A DNA stretch of 64,000 nucleotides from JANQOH01 sp965200095. GTDB taxonomy: Bacteria; Pseudomonadota; Alphaproteobacteria; UBA7887. The stretch is taken from the NCBI GenBank assembly GCA_965200095.1, contig OZ241350.1, positions 1,674,001 to 1,738,000 on the forward strand, in the 5' to 3' direction. The notes beneath the pieces were generated by a model. That model worked only from the letters and a program-made list of their open reading frames with translations. It was not told where the DNA came from and did no database searches. Shown piece after piece: positions 19,435 through 27,765 of the stretch. Positions within the stretch are counted from its first letter, which is position 1, and the number at the start of each line of letters is the position of its first letter. Both the position numbers and the translations under genes were made by a program.

Positions 19435-19989
19435 ATGGGCGGAGCGGCGCCAGGGCGACGCGGCGAGGGGAGGGGCGGACGCAGGGATGTCGCGCCCGCG
19501 CGGCCCTGCGCCTGGGCGGGTTGCACGCGCGCGGGCGATTACCGGGCGCCGAAATCGCGCGCGGCGCTTCGCGATTTCCAGTGGTTCTGCCTCGAACATG
19601 TGCGCGCATGGAACGCGAAATGGAACTATTTCGACGGTCTCGACGCCGAGTGCATCGAAGCGATCCGTCGCCGCGACTCCACCTGGCACCGCCCCAGCTG
19701 GCCGTTCGGCGGGCGCGGAACGCGCGCCGCCGCCGCCGGTTTCGCGGAAGCGCCCGCGGAACCCGACGCAGCGGCCGATGCGCCGCCGGCCTCGCCGGAA
19801 CGCCGCCGCGCCCTCGCCTCCCTCGGGCTCGACGCCGACGCCTCGCACAATCAGGTCAAGGCGCGCTATAAGACCCTCGCCAAGCGTCACCACCCGGACG
19901 CGAACGGCGGTTGCAAGCGCGCCGAGGAACGGCTGAAGACGATCAACGAGGCCTACAGTTACCTCAGCGACGGCGAAGGCGGGCGATAG
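19435..19989 (+). CDS. J-domain (DnaJ-like) protein upstream of cobS
   Basis: 184 residues from the ATG at 19435 (MGGAAPG); the longer upstream frame is repeat and unlikely. The N-terminal half holds CAWAGCTRAGDYRAP and DFQWFCLEHVRAWNAKWNYF, a segment seen in alphaproteobacterial J proteins coded beside cobS. The C-terminal 60 residues are a J domain: ALASLGLDADASHNQVKARY, the HPD tripeptide in KRHHPDANGG, and INEAYSYLS. J domains stimulate DnaK; the partner here is unknown. It precedes cobS by 25 bp and probably shares its transcript. Confidence 0.85.
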   Translation: MGGAAPGRRGEGRGGRRDVAPARPCAWAGCTRAGDYRAPKSRAALRDFQWFCLEHVRAWNAKWNYFDGLDAECIEAIRRRDSTWHRPSWPFGGRGTRAAAAGFAEAPAEPDAAADAPPASPERRRALASLGLDADASHNQVKARYKTLAKRHHPDANGGCKRAEERLKTINEAYSYLSDGEGGR

Positions 19990-20014
19990 CCCCCGGCGAC
20001 CGGCCAACCCTGGA

Positions 20015-21028
20015 GTGCGGATTCCCCCGATGGTCCCGAACAGCGCCGGCGATGCGGCAAACCCGCATCGCCTCCCCGATATCGAAATCCCGGTGCGCGA
20101 GACCTTCGGGATCGACAGCGCCATGATTGCGCCCGGCTTTTCGCAGCCGGACGAACACGTGCCCGATATCGACGACGCCTACCGCTTCGACCGCGAGACG
20201 ACGCTGGCGATCCTTGCCGGCTTCGCCCACAACCGGAGGCTGATGATCCAGGGCTATCACGGCACCGGAAAGTCGACCCATATCGAACAGGTCGCGGCGC
20301 GCCTGAACTGGCCCACGGTGCGCGTCAACCTCGACAGCCACATCAGCCGCATCGACCTTGTGGGGAAGGACGCCATCGTGCTGCGCGACGGCCAGCAGGT
20401 GACCGAATTCCGCGAGGGCCTGCTGCCGTGGGCGCTGCAAACGCCGACGGCGCTGGTTTTCGACGAATACGACGCCGGACGGCCCGACGTCATGTTCGTC
20501 ATCCAGCGCGTGCTCGAGGTCGAGGGCAAGCTCACGCTGCTCGATCAGAACCGGGTCATCCGCCCCCATCCGGCGTTCCGGCTGTTCGCCACCACCAACA
20601 CCGTGGGCCTCGGCGACACCACCGGCCTCTATCACGGCACCCAGCAGATCAACCAGGGGCAGATGGACCGCTGGAACATCGTCGCGACGCTCAACTACCT
20701 GCCGGTGGACAAGGAGATCGACATCGTGATCGCCAAGGTGCCGAAACTCGGCGACGCGGCGGGGCGCGAGCGCGTCGCGGCGATGGTGGAGCTCGCCAAC
20801 ATGACCCGCGCGGGTTTCGTCGCCGGCGACATCTCCACGGTCATGTCGCCGCGCACGGTGATCACCTGGGCCGAGAACGCGGAGATATTTCAGGACCAGT
20901 CGTTCGGTTTCCGCGTCACCTTTCTCAACAAATGCGACGAAACCGAACGCGCCGTCGTCGCCGAGTATTACCAGCGCTGCATGGGCGAAGAATTGCGCGA
21001 ATCCGCGGCCCGAAGCGCGGTGAACTGA
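20015..21028 (+). CDS. cobS: aerobic cobaltochelatase subunit CobS
   Basis: 337 residues from a GTG at 20015 with GGAG immediately before it; an ATG at 20030 is the alternative start. It is an AAA+ (MoxR/chelatase) ATPase: Walker A GYHGTGKST, DLVGKDAIVLRDGQ, Walker B LVFDEYDAG, and sensor ATTNTVGLGD. CobS joins CobT in a ring that drives CobN to insert cobalt into hydrogenobyrinic acid diamide in the oxygen-dependent cobalamin pathway. CobN is not in the window. cobT follows after 11 bp. Confidence 0.95.
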   Translation: MRIPPMVPNSAGDAANPHRLPDIEIPVRETFGIDSAMIAPGFSQPDEHVPDIDDAYRFDRETTLAILAGFAHNRRLMIQGYHGTGKSTHIEQVAARLNWPTVRVNLDSHISRIDLVGKDAIVLRDGQQVTEFREGLLPWALQTPTALVFDEYDAGRPDVMFVIQRVLEVEGKLTLLDQNRVIRPHPAFRLFATTNTVGLGDTTGLYHGTQQINQGQMDRWNIVATLNYLPVDKEIDIVIAKVPKLGDAAGRERVAAMVELANMTRAGFVAGDISTVMSPRTVITWAENAEIFQDQSFGFRVTFLNKCDETERAVVAEYYQRCMGEELRESAARSAVN

Positions 21029-21039
21029 GGGGCCGCCGC

Positions 21040-22896
21040 ATGGCCCGCGAGACGGCGGCGCCGTCGGACGCCTTCAAGCGCGCGGTCGCCGGCGCCGCGC
21101 GCGCCCTCGCCCGCGACGGCGAGCTGGAGGTGGCCTTCGCCGCCAACGGCCCCCGGCTCGAGCCGGGACGGCTGCTTCTCACCCCGCCGTCGCGCGAGCT
21201 CGCGGCAGGCGAGGCGGGGCAGATCCGCGGCGAGGCGGACTCGCTGGCCCTGCGCCGGCGTTTCCACGACGACGGCCTGCACCGCGCGCGCCGCCCGCCG
21301 GGACAGGTCGCGCAGTCGATCTACGACGGTCTCGAACAGGCGCGGTGCGAGGCGCTCGGCGCGCGCCGCATGGCGGGGGTGCGCCATAATCTCGACGCCG
21401 CGGCGGAAGCGCGCTGCCGCGAACAGGGCTTCCAGGACATCCAGCACCGCGCCGACGCGCCCATCGTCGAAGTCCTCGGCCTGCTGGCCCGCGAACATCT
21501 GAGCGGCGCGCCGCCGCCGCAGGCGGCGCAGTTCATGTGCGACCTGTGGCGCCCGTGGCTCGCCGAACGCGCCGGCGCCGACCTCGATGCGCTCGCGGCC
21601 TCCGTCGACGACCAGGAAATCTTCGCCGAAACCGCGCGCCGGCTGATCGCCCATCTCGAATTCGCCGACGAACACGAAAACGACCCGGCGACCCTCGAAA
21701 CCGAATCGGAGACCGAAGACGAGTCCGACGACAGCATGGAGTCGCAGGCCGAAGGCGAGGCGGGCGACGAGGATGCGGACGCCGACTCCGCGCCCGGCGG
21801 AGAGGAGGCCGAGACCGACGAGACCGCGGAAACCGAGATCGACGGCGCCGAGGAGGCGACGGAAGGCGACGGCGACGAGACCGCGGCCGAAGGGGAGCCC
21901 TGGACGCCGCCTTACGGCCGCAACGACGGACCGCCGGCCTACCGCGCGTTCACCCTCGAGTTCGACGAGGAGGTGGAGGCGGCGGACCTGTCGGAACCCG
22001 ACGAGCTGACGCGCCTGCGCGGCCATCTCGACCGGCAATTGGCGGCGCTGCAAGGAGTCGTCGTCCGGCTCGCCAACCGCCTTCAGCGACGGCTTCTCGC
22101 GCGGCAGTCGCGGTCGTGGGAGTTCGACCTCGAGGAAGGGATTCTCGACACCGCGCGTCTCGCCCGCGTCATCGCGAGTCCGAGCTATCCGCTGTCCTAC
22201 AAGCGCGAGACCGAGACAACCTTCCGCGACACCGTGGTGACGCTGTTGCTCGACAATTCGGGGTCGATGCGCGGGCGTCCCATCTCGGTGGCGGCGATGA
22301 GCGCGGACATCCTCGCGCGGACGCTGGAGCGCTGCGCGGTCAAGGTCGAGATCCTCGGCTTCACGACGCGCGCGTGGAAGGGCGGGCGGGCGCGCGAGGC
22401 GTGGCTGGCGGCCGGCAAGCCCGCCGCGCCGGGGCGCCTCAACGAACTGCGCCACATCGTCTACAAGTCCGCCGACACGCCGTGGCGACGTGCCCGCAAG
22501 AGCCTCGGCCTGATGCTGCGCGAGGGACTGCTGAAGGAAAACATCGACGGCGAGGCGCTGCTGTGGGCGCATCGGCGCCTGCTCGCCCGCTCCGAACAGC
22601 GGCGCATCCTCATGGTCATCTCCGACGGCGCGCCGGTGGACGACTCCACCCTGTCGGTCAATTCCGGCAACTATCTCGACCGTCACCTGCGCGAAACCAT
22701 CGCGTGGATCGAAGCGACCTCGCCGATCGAACTCCTCGCCATCGGCATCGGCCACGATGTGACGCGCTATTACCGCCGCGCCGTCACCCTCGTCGACGCC
22801 GAGCAGCTCGGCGGCGTCATGACCGAAAAACTCGCCGAACTCTTCGACGAGGACCCGGGCGACGGCGCGCGCATGGCGGCGCCGCTTGTGGCGTAG
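21040..22896 (+). CDS. cobT: aerobic cobaltochelatase subunit CobT
   Basis: 618 residues from the ATG at 21040. The N-terminal helical part (residues 1-210) is followed by a long acidic linker rich in Glu and Asp (about residues 215-290). A C-terminal von Willebrand A domain carries the MIDAS motif TLLLDNSGSMRGRP and later VISDGAPVDDS. The length and three-part layout are normal for CobT, the adaptor that couples CobS ATP hydrolysis to cobalt insertion. It overlaps the next gene by 11 bp. Confidence 0.95.
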   Translation: MARETAAPSDAFKRAVAGAARALARDGELEVAFAANGPRLEPGRLLLTPPSRELAAGEAGQIRGEADSLALRRRFHDDGLHRARRPPGQVAQSIYDGLEQARCEALGARRMAGVRHNLDAAAEARCREQGFQDIQHRADAPIVEVLGLLAREHLSGAPPPQAAQFMCDLWRPWLAERAGADLDALAASVDDQEIFAETARRLIAHLEFADEHENDPATLETESETEDESDDSMESQAEGEAGDEDADADSAPGGEEAETDETAETEIDGAEEATEGDGDETAAEGEPWTPPYGRNDGPPAYRAFTLEFDEEVEAADLSEPDELTRLRGHLDRQLAALQGVVVRLANRLQRRLLARQSRSWEFDLEEGILDTARLARVIASPSYPLSYKRETETTFRDTVVTLLLDNSGSMRGRPISVAAMSADILARTLERCAVKVEILGFTTRAWKGGRAREAWLAAGKPAAPGRLNELRHIVYKSADTPWRRARKSLGLMLREGLLKENIDGEALLWAHRRLLARSEQRRILMVISDGAPVDDSTLSVNSGNYLDRHLRETIAWIEATSPIELLAIGIGHDVTRYYRRAVTLVDAEQLGGVMTEKLAELFDEDPGDGARMAAPLVA

Positions 22897-23968
22897 GGCG
22901 CGCGGCGCGGCGGCCGCGGGCTTCCTTCTCGCGGCCGCCGCGGCGGCGGACCCCCTCGCCATCGACGCCGCGCCCGTCGCTTCCGGCCCGGGCGGCGCCG
23001 CCGCGGTGGGCGCGCTGTCCTATCGCGGCGGGCTGCATCTGCGTTCCGACGACCCGCGCTTCGGCGGGGTGTCGGGGCTCTCCGCAGCGGCGGACGGCGG
23101 CGCCTTCGTCGCGATCACCGATTCGGGGCATTGGGTCGTCGGCGCGCTGGTCTGGCGCGGGGGGCGTCTCGCGGGCGTTGCGGACGCGCGCATCCTGCCG
23201 TTGCGCGACGCCGCCGGCGCGGCGTTCGCCGACAAGCGGGACGGCGACGCCGAGGCGCTGGCGCGCGCCCCGCAAGGCGGGTGGCTCGTCGCGTTCGAGC
23301 GCCGGCATCGACTGTTGCGATACGCGGCGCCCGGCGGCCCCGGCGCCCCGCCGGGCCCGGCGCCCGACCTTTCCGCCCTGCCCCCCAATCGCGGCGTCGA
23401 GGCGCTGGCGACGCTCGACGACGGCGCGCTTTTCGTCCTTGCCGAGGCCGACGCGGCGGGCGGGCGCCGGCCCGCCTGGACCGTCGACGGCGGCGCCCTG
23501 TCGCCGTTCGACTACCCCGCGCATCCCTTCTTCCGCCCCTCGGGCGCGGCGCGGCTGCCCGACGGCCGCATCGCCGTGCTGGAGCGCGGCTACGCGCCTG
23601 CGGTCGGGGTCAAGGCCCGGCTGATGCTCCTCGACACGCCGGCGGCCGGCGCGGCGCCGCGCGAGGTCGCGCGTTTCGAGGCGCCGCTCACGGTCGATAA
23701 TTTCGAGGCCGTCTCGGCTTTCCGCGCCGCCGGCGGCGAAACCGTGCTGCTGCTGGCGTCGGACGACAACTTCAACCCGGATCAGCGCACGCTGTTGCTG
23801 TCCTTCGCGCTCGCCGAGCGGCGCGCCGTCACGGGCGGCGGGGTTCCGGCGGCGCGGCGTCGCCCGCGCCGGCGGACGCTTCCGCCTCGCGGGCGCGGCT
23901 CAAGGCGTCGAGCCGTTCCTGCATTTGCGACAATTGAGCGCGCAATTCGTCCACTTCGCTGCGGGTAG
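22886..23968 (+). CDS. exported esterase-like/phytase-like beta-propeller protein
   Basis: 360 residues from a TTG at 22886 inside the end of cobT, giving a short signal peptide (RGAAAAGFLLAAAAAADP). The conserved body reads FGGVSGLSAAADGGAFVAIT, DSGHWVV, DAEALAR, RGVEALATLDDG, FFRPSGAARLPDGRIAVLERG and LLLASDDNFNPDQRTLLLSF, the pattern of the esterase-like activity of phytase domain (PF13449). This gene often follows cobST in alphaproteobacteria. The family-like part ends near base 23820; the last 45 or so residues are Arg/Pro-rich and lie antisense to phaR, so they are probably read-through to a late stop. Confidence 0.8.
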   Translation: MWRRARGAAAAGFLLAAAAAADPLAIDAAPVASGPGGAAAVGALSYRGGLHLRSDDPRFGGVSGLSAAADGGAFVAITDSGHWVVGALVWRGGRLAGVADARILPLRDAAGAAFADKRDGDAEALARAPQGGWLVAFERRHRLLRYAAPGGPGAPPGPAPDLSALPPNRGVEALATLDDGALFVLAEADAAGGRRPAWTVDGGALSPFDYPAHPFFRPSGAARLPDGRIAVLERGYAPAVGVKARLMLLDTPAAGAAPREVARFEAPLTVDNFEAVSAFRAAGGETVLLLASDDNFNPDQRTLLLSFALAERRAVTGGGVPAARRRPRRRTLPPRGRGSRRRAVPAFATIERAIRPLRCG

Positions 23969-24491
23969 GGGCCTGCGCGGACTCGCCGGGGGTCTCCGGC
24001 GCGGCGCCGTTGTCGCTTTCCGCGCCGCCCCGGGCGAAAGGGTCGAACATGCCCATCGCGTTCCGGAACGCCGCAGCGTTGGCCTCGCCGAGTTCGCGCA
24101 TGGCGTGCAAGGGGGAGAATTCGCCGAAGCCGCCTTGCGCATTGCGGCGCATGCGTTCGCTGTTGTCGGCGAAACTGTCCATCGCCACTTCGAGATAGGG
24201 CGGGACGAGGGCGCGCAGGCCGTCGTCGTAGCAGCCGATCAGCCGGCGCAGAAAGCCGACGGGGAGCAGATATTCGCCCCGCGCTTCCTGTTCGAAGATG
24301 ATCTGGGTGAGCACCGACCGCGTGATGTCCTTGCCGGTTCGCGCGTCGCGCACTTCGAATTCCACGCCGTCCTTGACCATGGCGCACAGGTCGTCGAGGG
24401 TGACGTAGCGGGATGCGGCGGTGTCGTAGAGGCGCCGGTTGGCGTATTTCCTGACGATGACCGGCGCGGCCTCGCGTTTCTCCCCGGTCAT
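23829..24491 (-). CDS. phaR: polyhydroxyalkanoate synthesis repressor PhaR
   Basis: 220 residues from the ATG at 24491 (MTGEKREAAPVIV); the longer frame to 24566 lacks conservation. It has the diagnostic N-terminus IVRKYANRRLYDTAASRYV, the LTQIIFEQEARGEYLLPVGF segment split over the PHB-binding region, and a C-terminal coiled coil (SEVDELRAQLSQMQERLDAL). PhaR binds DNA and PHB granules and represses phasin genes. The gene is convergent with the phytase-like gene, with a 140-bp overlap of the two frames. Confidence 0.9.
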   Translation of the reverse strand: MTGEKREAAPVIVRKYANRRLYDTAASRYVTLDDLCAMVKDGVEFEVRDARTGKDITRSVLTQIIFEQEARGEYLLPVGFLRRLIGCYDDGLRALVPPYLEVAMDSFADNSERMRRNAQGGFGEFSPLHAMRELGEANAAAFRNAMGMFDPFARGGAESDNGAAPETPGESAQAPTRSEVDELRAQLSQMQERLDALSRAREAEASAGAGDAAPPEPRRP

Positions 24492-24507
24492 GACTCCTCG
24501 CTCGGGT

Positions 24508-25083
24508 TCAGCGGCGGGCGCGGCGGCGGTCTTCGAGCTGCCGGCGGTCGAGCTGGAAGCCCACAAGCACCTCGTATTCCCATGGCGGCCGCGCGGCGCC
24601 GGCGGGAAAGCGCAGATCGACCCCGCCCGTCGCGACGCGGGCGATGCGCGCGTCCGGCGAGTCGAACGCCGCCTCCGTGGTGAAAACCTGCTTGTTTGCC
24701 ACCGTCCGGTCGGGGCCGATCGCGGCGACGAACCAGGGCAGCGGAACGGGCGCGTCGGTCGCGCCCTCGCCGCGCTCGGCGCCCATCGCCACGGTGAGCG
24801 ACAGGGTCATGCCGCCGCGCGGGTCCTCATCGTCGTCGTATTCGCAGAGCGAGTCGAAACCGACGATGCGCGCCGCCAGCGCCGGCGCGTCCGCCGCCCC
24901 GCCGGGGACCAGGAACGTGTCGCCGTCGGCGATCACGCGCACATTGGGGCAGGGGAGGGCGGGGGGCTCTTCCGGAAAGGGGTCAAGCGCGCTGCCGCAC
25001 CCGGCGAGCGCCAGCAGCGCCCCCGCGAGCGCGCAAGCCGGCGCGCCGCGCGCGCCTAGAGCTCGTTGTGGGTTCCGTCGCAA
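24508..25083 (-). CDS. predicted lipoprotein of unknown function
   Basis: 191 residues if started at the TTG at 25083, which has GGGAG ten bases upstream. The only ATG in range (25122) gives a long lead and sits inside the CDGSH gene. The lipobox ALAGC follows a short hydrophobic stretch (CALAGALLALAGC). The mature part has PCPNVRVIADGDTFLVPG, an acidic EYDDDEDPRGG segment and PPWEYEVLVGFQLDRRQLE at the end, a plan seen in alphaproteobacterial lipoproteins without a known role. It overlaps the end of the CDGSH gene, so the pair is probably cotranscribed. Confidence 0.7.
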   Translation of the reverse strand: MRRNPQRALGARGAPACALAGALLALAGCGSALDPFPEEPPALPCPNVRVIADGDTFLVPGGAADAPALAARIVGFDSLCEYDDDEDPRGGMTLSLTVAMGAERGEGATDAPVPLPWFVAAIGPDRTVANKQVFTTEAAFDSPDARIARVATGGVDLRFPAGAARPPWEYEVLVGFQLDRRQLEDRRRARR

Positions 25084-25298
25084 TGCGGTTGGGCTCCCGT
25101 TCGCTTGCAGCCGCAAAGCCATGCCGTCTCGTCGCGCTCGGCCTTCCAGACCACGGGCCTGTGCTCGCTCCCGGCATGGGCGCCGTCGCACCACGGCTGG
25201 TTGCCGCTGCGCCCGCAGGCGCACCACGCATAGTTGCGGCCCGCCTCGAGCACTGCCTCATAGGGTTCCTTGCGGGCGATCACGGGCTCGGTCATCAT
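25056..25298 (-). CDS. CDGSH-type iron-sulfur protein
   Basis: 80 residues from the ATG at 25298 (a second ATG follows at once). It contains two CDGSH-like [2Fe-2S] motifs: CACGRSGNQPWCDGAH and CGCKRTGAQPHCDGTH, each with the C-x-C...C...H ligands. Tandem-motif proteins of this size are common in proteobacteria; they carry Fe-S clusters through a 3Cys-1His site and are thought to take part in redox or cluster transfer. Confidence 0.9.
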   Translation of the reverse strand: MMTEPVIARKEPYEAVLEAGRNYAWCACGRSGNQPWCDGAHAGSEHRPVVWKAERDETAWLCGCKRTGAQPHCDGTHNEL

Positions 25299-25436
25299 GG
25301 CGCTCCCGGGCGGTTACGGCAGGCGCGGATTATGGGCGGGCGCCGGCGGGCGCGCAAGCTGTCGTCCGTATCGGGAGTTGCGTTGTCCCGTCCGCAGCGT
25401 CGTTCGGAAAGTAGCGAAAAAGTGCAGGGTGTCCCA

Positions 25437-25589
25437 ATGTCCAAACGCAACCCTCCAGACAGGAAAGCGGATCGCCCGATCCGGCAGCCGAAAAGTCCGA
25501 TGAACACGTCAGACACGTTAAAGCCCGTTCGCCCGACGCCGCCGCCAGCGCCGACGCCGAAACAGGGCGGCCGTCGCAATGACAAGTGA
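25437..25589 (+). CDS. small proline-rich peptide coupled to the SLATT-like gene
   Basis: 50 residues, MSKRNPPDRKADRPIRQPKS at the start and PTPPPAPTPKQ near the end. It is basic, with no membrane helix. Its stop (25589) overlaps the start of the next gene (25579) by 11 bp, the main reason to believe it is translated. I know of no assigned function; small Pro-rich peptides ahead of this type of membrane protein have been annotated only as hypothetical. Confidence 0.55.
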   Translation: MSKRNPPDRKADRPIRQPKSPMNTSDTLKPVRPTPPPAPTPKQGGRRNDK

Positions 25590-26124
25590 CCTCGACGACA
25601 AAACCTACGAACTCCTGTTCGCCGTGCGGCGTTCCGTGCGTTATCATGACCGGCGGCGCCGGTTCTACGAGATTTGGAATACGATCACTGTCGCCGTCGC
25701 TGTTATCGGCGGTTCGTCGGCGGCCGCCACCGTCGTGGCCGACTCGACGACCGTTTCCGTGGTTCTCTCGGCGCTGGTCGCAGTCGTGGCCGCGCTCGAT
25801 CTCGCGGTTGGAACCGCTCGGCGCGCCAACTGTCACGGCGACTTCGCGAGGCAATTCATCGCTCTGGAGCAGGCGTTCGCCCACGGGCGCGACCTCGAGG
25901 ACGACGAATACGAGAAGCTGACCCGCAGGCGCCTCGCCATTGAGGCGAGCGAACCTCCGGTCCTCCGGCTGCTCGATACGATGTGCCATTTCGAGGTCCT
26001 GCGCTCGCTCGGCGACGCAACGCGGCATCCGCGGATTCCGTGGGTGCGCCGGGTGATGTCGCAATTATTCAGCCAGACGAGCTATGCGCTCTCACTGGGA
26101 GAATCGGCGGATGGCGCGGCGTGA
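25579..26124 (+). CDS. SLATT-like two-helix membrane protein
   Basis: 181 residues from the ATG at 25579. A charged N-terminal helix (RYHDRRRRFYEIWNTI) leads into two adjacent membrane helices (about residues 34-52 and 58-78: ITVAVAVIGGSSAAATVV, VVLSALVAVVAALDLAV). Then comes ARRANCHGDFARQFIALE and a helical cytoplasmic tail. This is the layout of SLATT domains, predicted pore-forming effectors in nucleotide-signalling conflict systems. No SLOG sensor or nucleotide synthase is next to it, so its trigger, if any, is unknown. It is coupled to the proline-rich peptide. Confidence 0.65.
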   Translation: MTSDLDDKTYELLFAVRRSVRYHDRRRRFYEIWNTITVAVAVIGGSSAAATVVADSTTVSVVLSALVAVVAALDLAVGTARRANCHGDFARQFIALEQAFAHGRDLEDDEYEKLTRRRLAIEASEPPVLRLLDTMCHFEVLRSLGDATRHPRIPWVRRVMSQLFSQTSYALSLGESADGAA

Positions 26125-26194
26125 GAGCCGGCCTCGTCCCGGTTGCCGGGAGCGGGACTCTTCGGCCCGGTCCTGTCGTTAAAGAAGGCCCGTC

Positions 26195-26512
26195 ATGCGA
26201 ACGGGGAAGATGAAATTCGCCGCCCTGGTCGTCTCTTTTTTCGTGCTTGCCATGCCGGCGCCGGCCGACCCCTCGATGTCGACCGCGGAAAGCGTGGTCG
26301 ACTCCCTCAACGGGGCGTTCGACGGCAATGGCAAGTGCAACGCGCTGGACCGCTCGAAGACCGTCATGTGCATCGTCAATACCAACCCGCGCGAGGCGGA
26401 CAAAATCGTTCGGGGCATCGTATTCACGGTCAACGCCATGAACGTCGATATGGGCGGCTGGAAAGCGACGGTCGTTACGTTCGACGACTACGTCGTGTCG
26501 CTCCCGTTCTAG
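26195..26512 (+). CDS. small exported protein, unknown
   Basis: 105 residues from the ATG at 26195. A signal peptide (MKFAALVVSFFVLAMPAPA) is followed by a mature part with two cysteines (GKCNALD, VMCIVN) that could form a disulfide, and PREADKIVRGIVFTVNAMNV. I do not recognise the family. It stands alone between the SLATT-like gene and a hairpin element. Confidence 0.6.
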   Translation: MRTGKMKFAALVVSFFVLAMPAPADPSMSTAESVVDSLNGAFDGNGKCNALDRSKTVMCIVNTNPREADKIVRGIVFTVNAMNVDMGGWKATVVTFDDYVVSLPF

Positions 26513-26550
26513 CCTCCATGCCGGCGGCCGGCGGCGGGCCCGCCGTCTGT

Positions 26551-26759
26551 CAGCAATTCTCATTTTGGCCTGGAGCAATGCGGCGGATCCGTCGCAGCTG
26601 CCCCTGGGAGCGAGCCTGCCCTCGCGTATGCGGGGGGCGTCTCGCCGGCACGCGCGCGAAGCGCGCGATGACGCAGATGCCGGCGAGACGCCCCCCGCAT
26701 ACGCGAGGGCAGGCTCGCTCCCAGGGAGACGCGTCCATCGCCATAATGAGAACCGCTGG
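26551..26759. repeat. MITE-like long-hairpin element, copy 1
   Basis: Imperfect terminal inverted repeats of about 20 bp (left CAGCAATTCTCATTTTGGC, right GCCATAATGAGAACCGCTGG). Inside are two arms of 49 bp (26602-26650 and 26678-26726) that are perfect reverse complements around a 27-bp loop (26651-26677). No coding capacity. A second full copy lies at 39327-39494 with the same ends and loop but a shorter stem. I see no transposase; mobilisation would need one elsewhere. Confidence 0.85.
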
Positions 26760-26802
26760 CCGTCGGTGTGACATGGGGCGAATCTCGCCATAGAAGGCGG
26801 GG

Positions 26803-27765
26803 GTGGCCGTCTATACCGACATCTCCGACGCCGAGCTGCGCGCCTTTCTCGACGGTTACGACCTCGGCGCGCTGGTTTCCGTCATCGGCATCGCCGAGGG
26901 CGTGGAGAACTCGAATTACCTGCTGCTGACGTCGCGCGGGCGCTTCATCCTCACGCTCTACGAAAAGCGCGTGCGTCGCAGCGATCTCCCGTTCTTCCTC
27001 GACCTGCTGCGTCATCTGTCGGCGCGCGGAATCGCCTGTCCGACTCCGGCGCCGGCGCGCGACGGCGCGGTGCTGCGCGAAGTGGCGAACCGCCCGGCGG
27101 CGGTTTTCGACTTTCTCGAAGGGGTGTGGCCGCGGCGCGTCTGGCCGGAGCACTGCCGCGCCCTGGGCGCCGCTCTCGCCGATCTGCATCTGGCGGGGCG
27201 CGACTTTCCCGCCACGCGCGCCAACGACCTGTCGGTCGGCGCCTTCCGGCGGCTTCTGGAGCCCTCGGCGGCGCGCGCCGACGAGGTGACGCCCGGCCTG
27301 GCCGCCGCCGTGGAGAGCGAGATCGGCGCCCTCGAAGCGGCCTGGCCCGACGGGTTGCCGCGCGGCATCGTCCATGCCGACCTGTTCCCCGACAACGTGT
27401 TCTTCGACGGCGAGGCGGTGAGCGGCATCATCGACTTCTATTTCGCCTGCGAAGATTCTCTCGCCTGGGACCTGGCGGTGTGCCTGAACGCCTGGTGTTT
27501 CGAGCCCGACGGCGAGTTCAACATCACCAAGGCGCGGCACATGCTCGCCGCCTATCGAAAGCGCCGCCCGGCGACGCCCGGGGAAGTCGAGGCGCTGCCG
27601 CTGTTGTGCCGCGGGGCCGCGATGCGTTTTCTGCTCACTCGCCTGCACGACTGGCTGCACGCGCCGGCGCAAGCCCTCGGCGCGCCGAAGGACCCGCTGG
27701 AATACTGGCGCAAACTGCGGTTTCACCGCGATATCGCCGGCCCCGGCGCCTATGGCCTCGACTGA
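26803..27765 (+). CDS. thrB: homoserine kinase (ThrB, APH-fold type)
   Basis: 320 residues from a GTG at 26803 preceded by AAGGCGGG. It is an aminoglycoside-phosphotransferase-fold kinase: EGVENSNYLLLTSRGRFILT, the catalytic loop GIVHADLFPDNVFFDG and the metal-binding GIIDFYFAC. It makes O-phosphohomoserine for threonine synthesis; thrC is 10 kb away. It overlaps rnhA by 14 bp, and the thrB-rnhA-peroxiredoxin order is common in alphaproteobacteria. Confidence 0.95.
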   Translation: MAVYTDISDAELRAFLDGYDLGALVSVIGIAEGVENSNYLLLTSRGRFILTLYEKRVRRSDLPFFLDLLRHLSARGIACPTPAPARDGAVLREVANRPAAVFDFLEGVWPRRVWPEHCRALGAALADLHLAGRDFPATRANDLSVGAFRRLLEPSAARADEVTPGLAAAVESEIGALEAAWPDGLPRGIVHADLFPDNVFFDGEAVSGIIDFYFACEDSLAWDLAVCLNAWCFEPDGEFNITKARHMLAAYRKRRPATPGEVEALPLLCRGAAMRFLLTRLHDWLHAPAQALGAPKDPLEYWRKLRFHRDIAGPGAYGLD

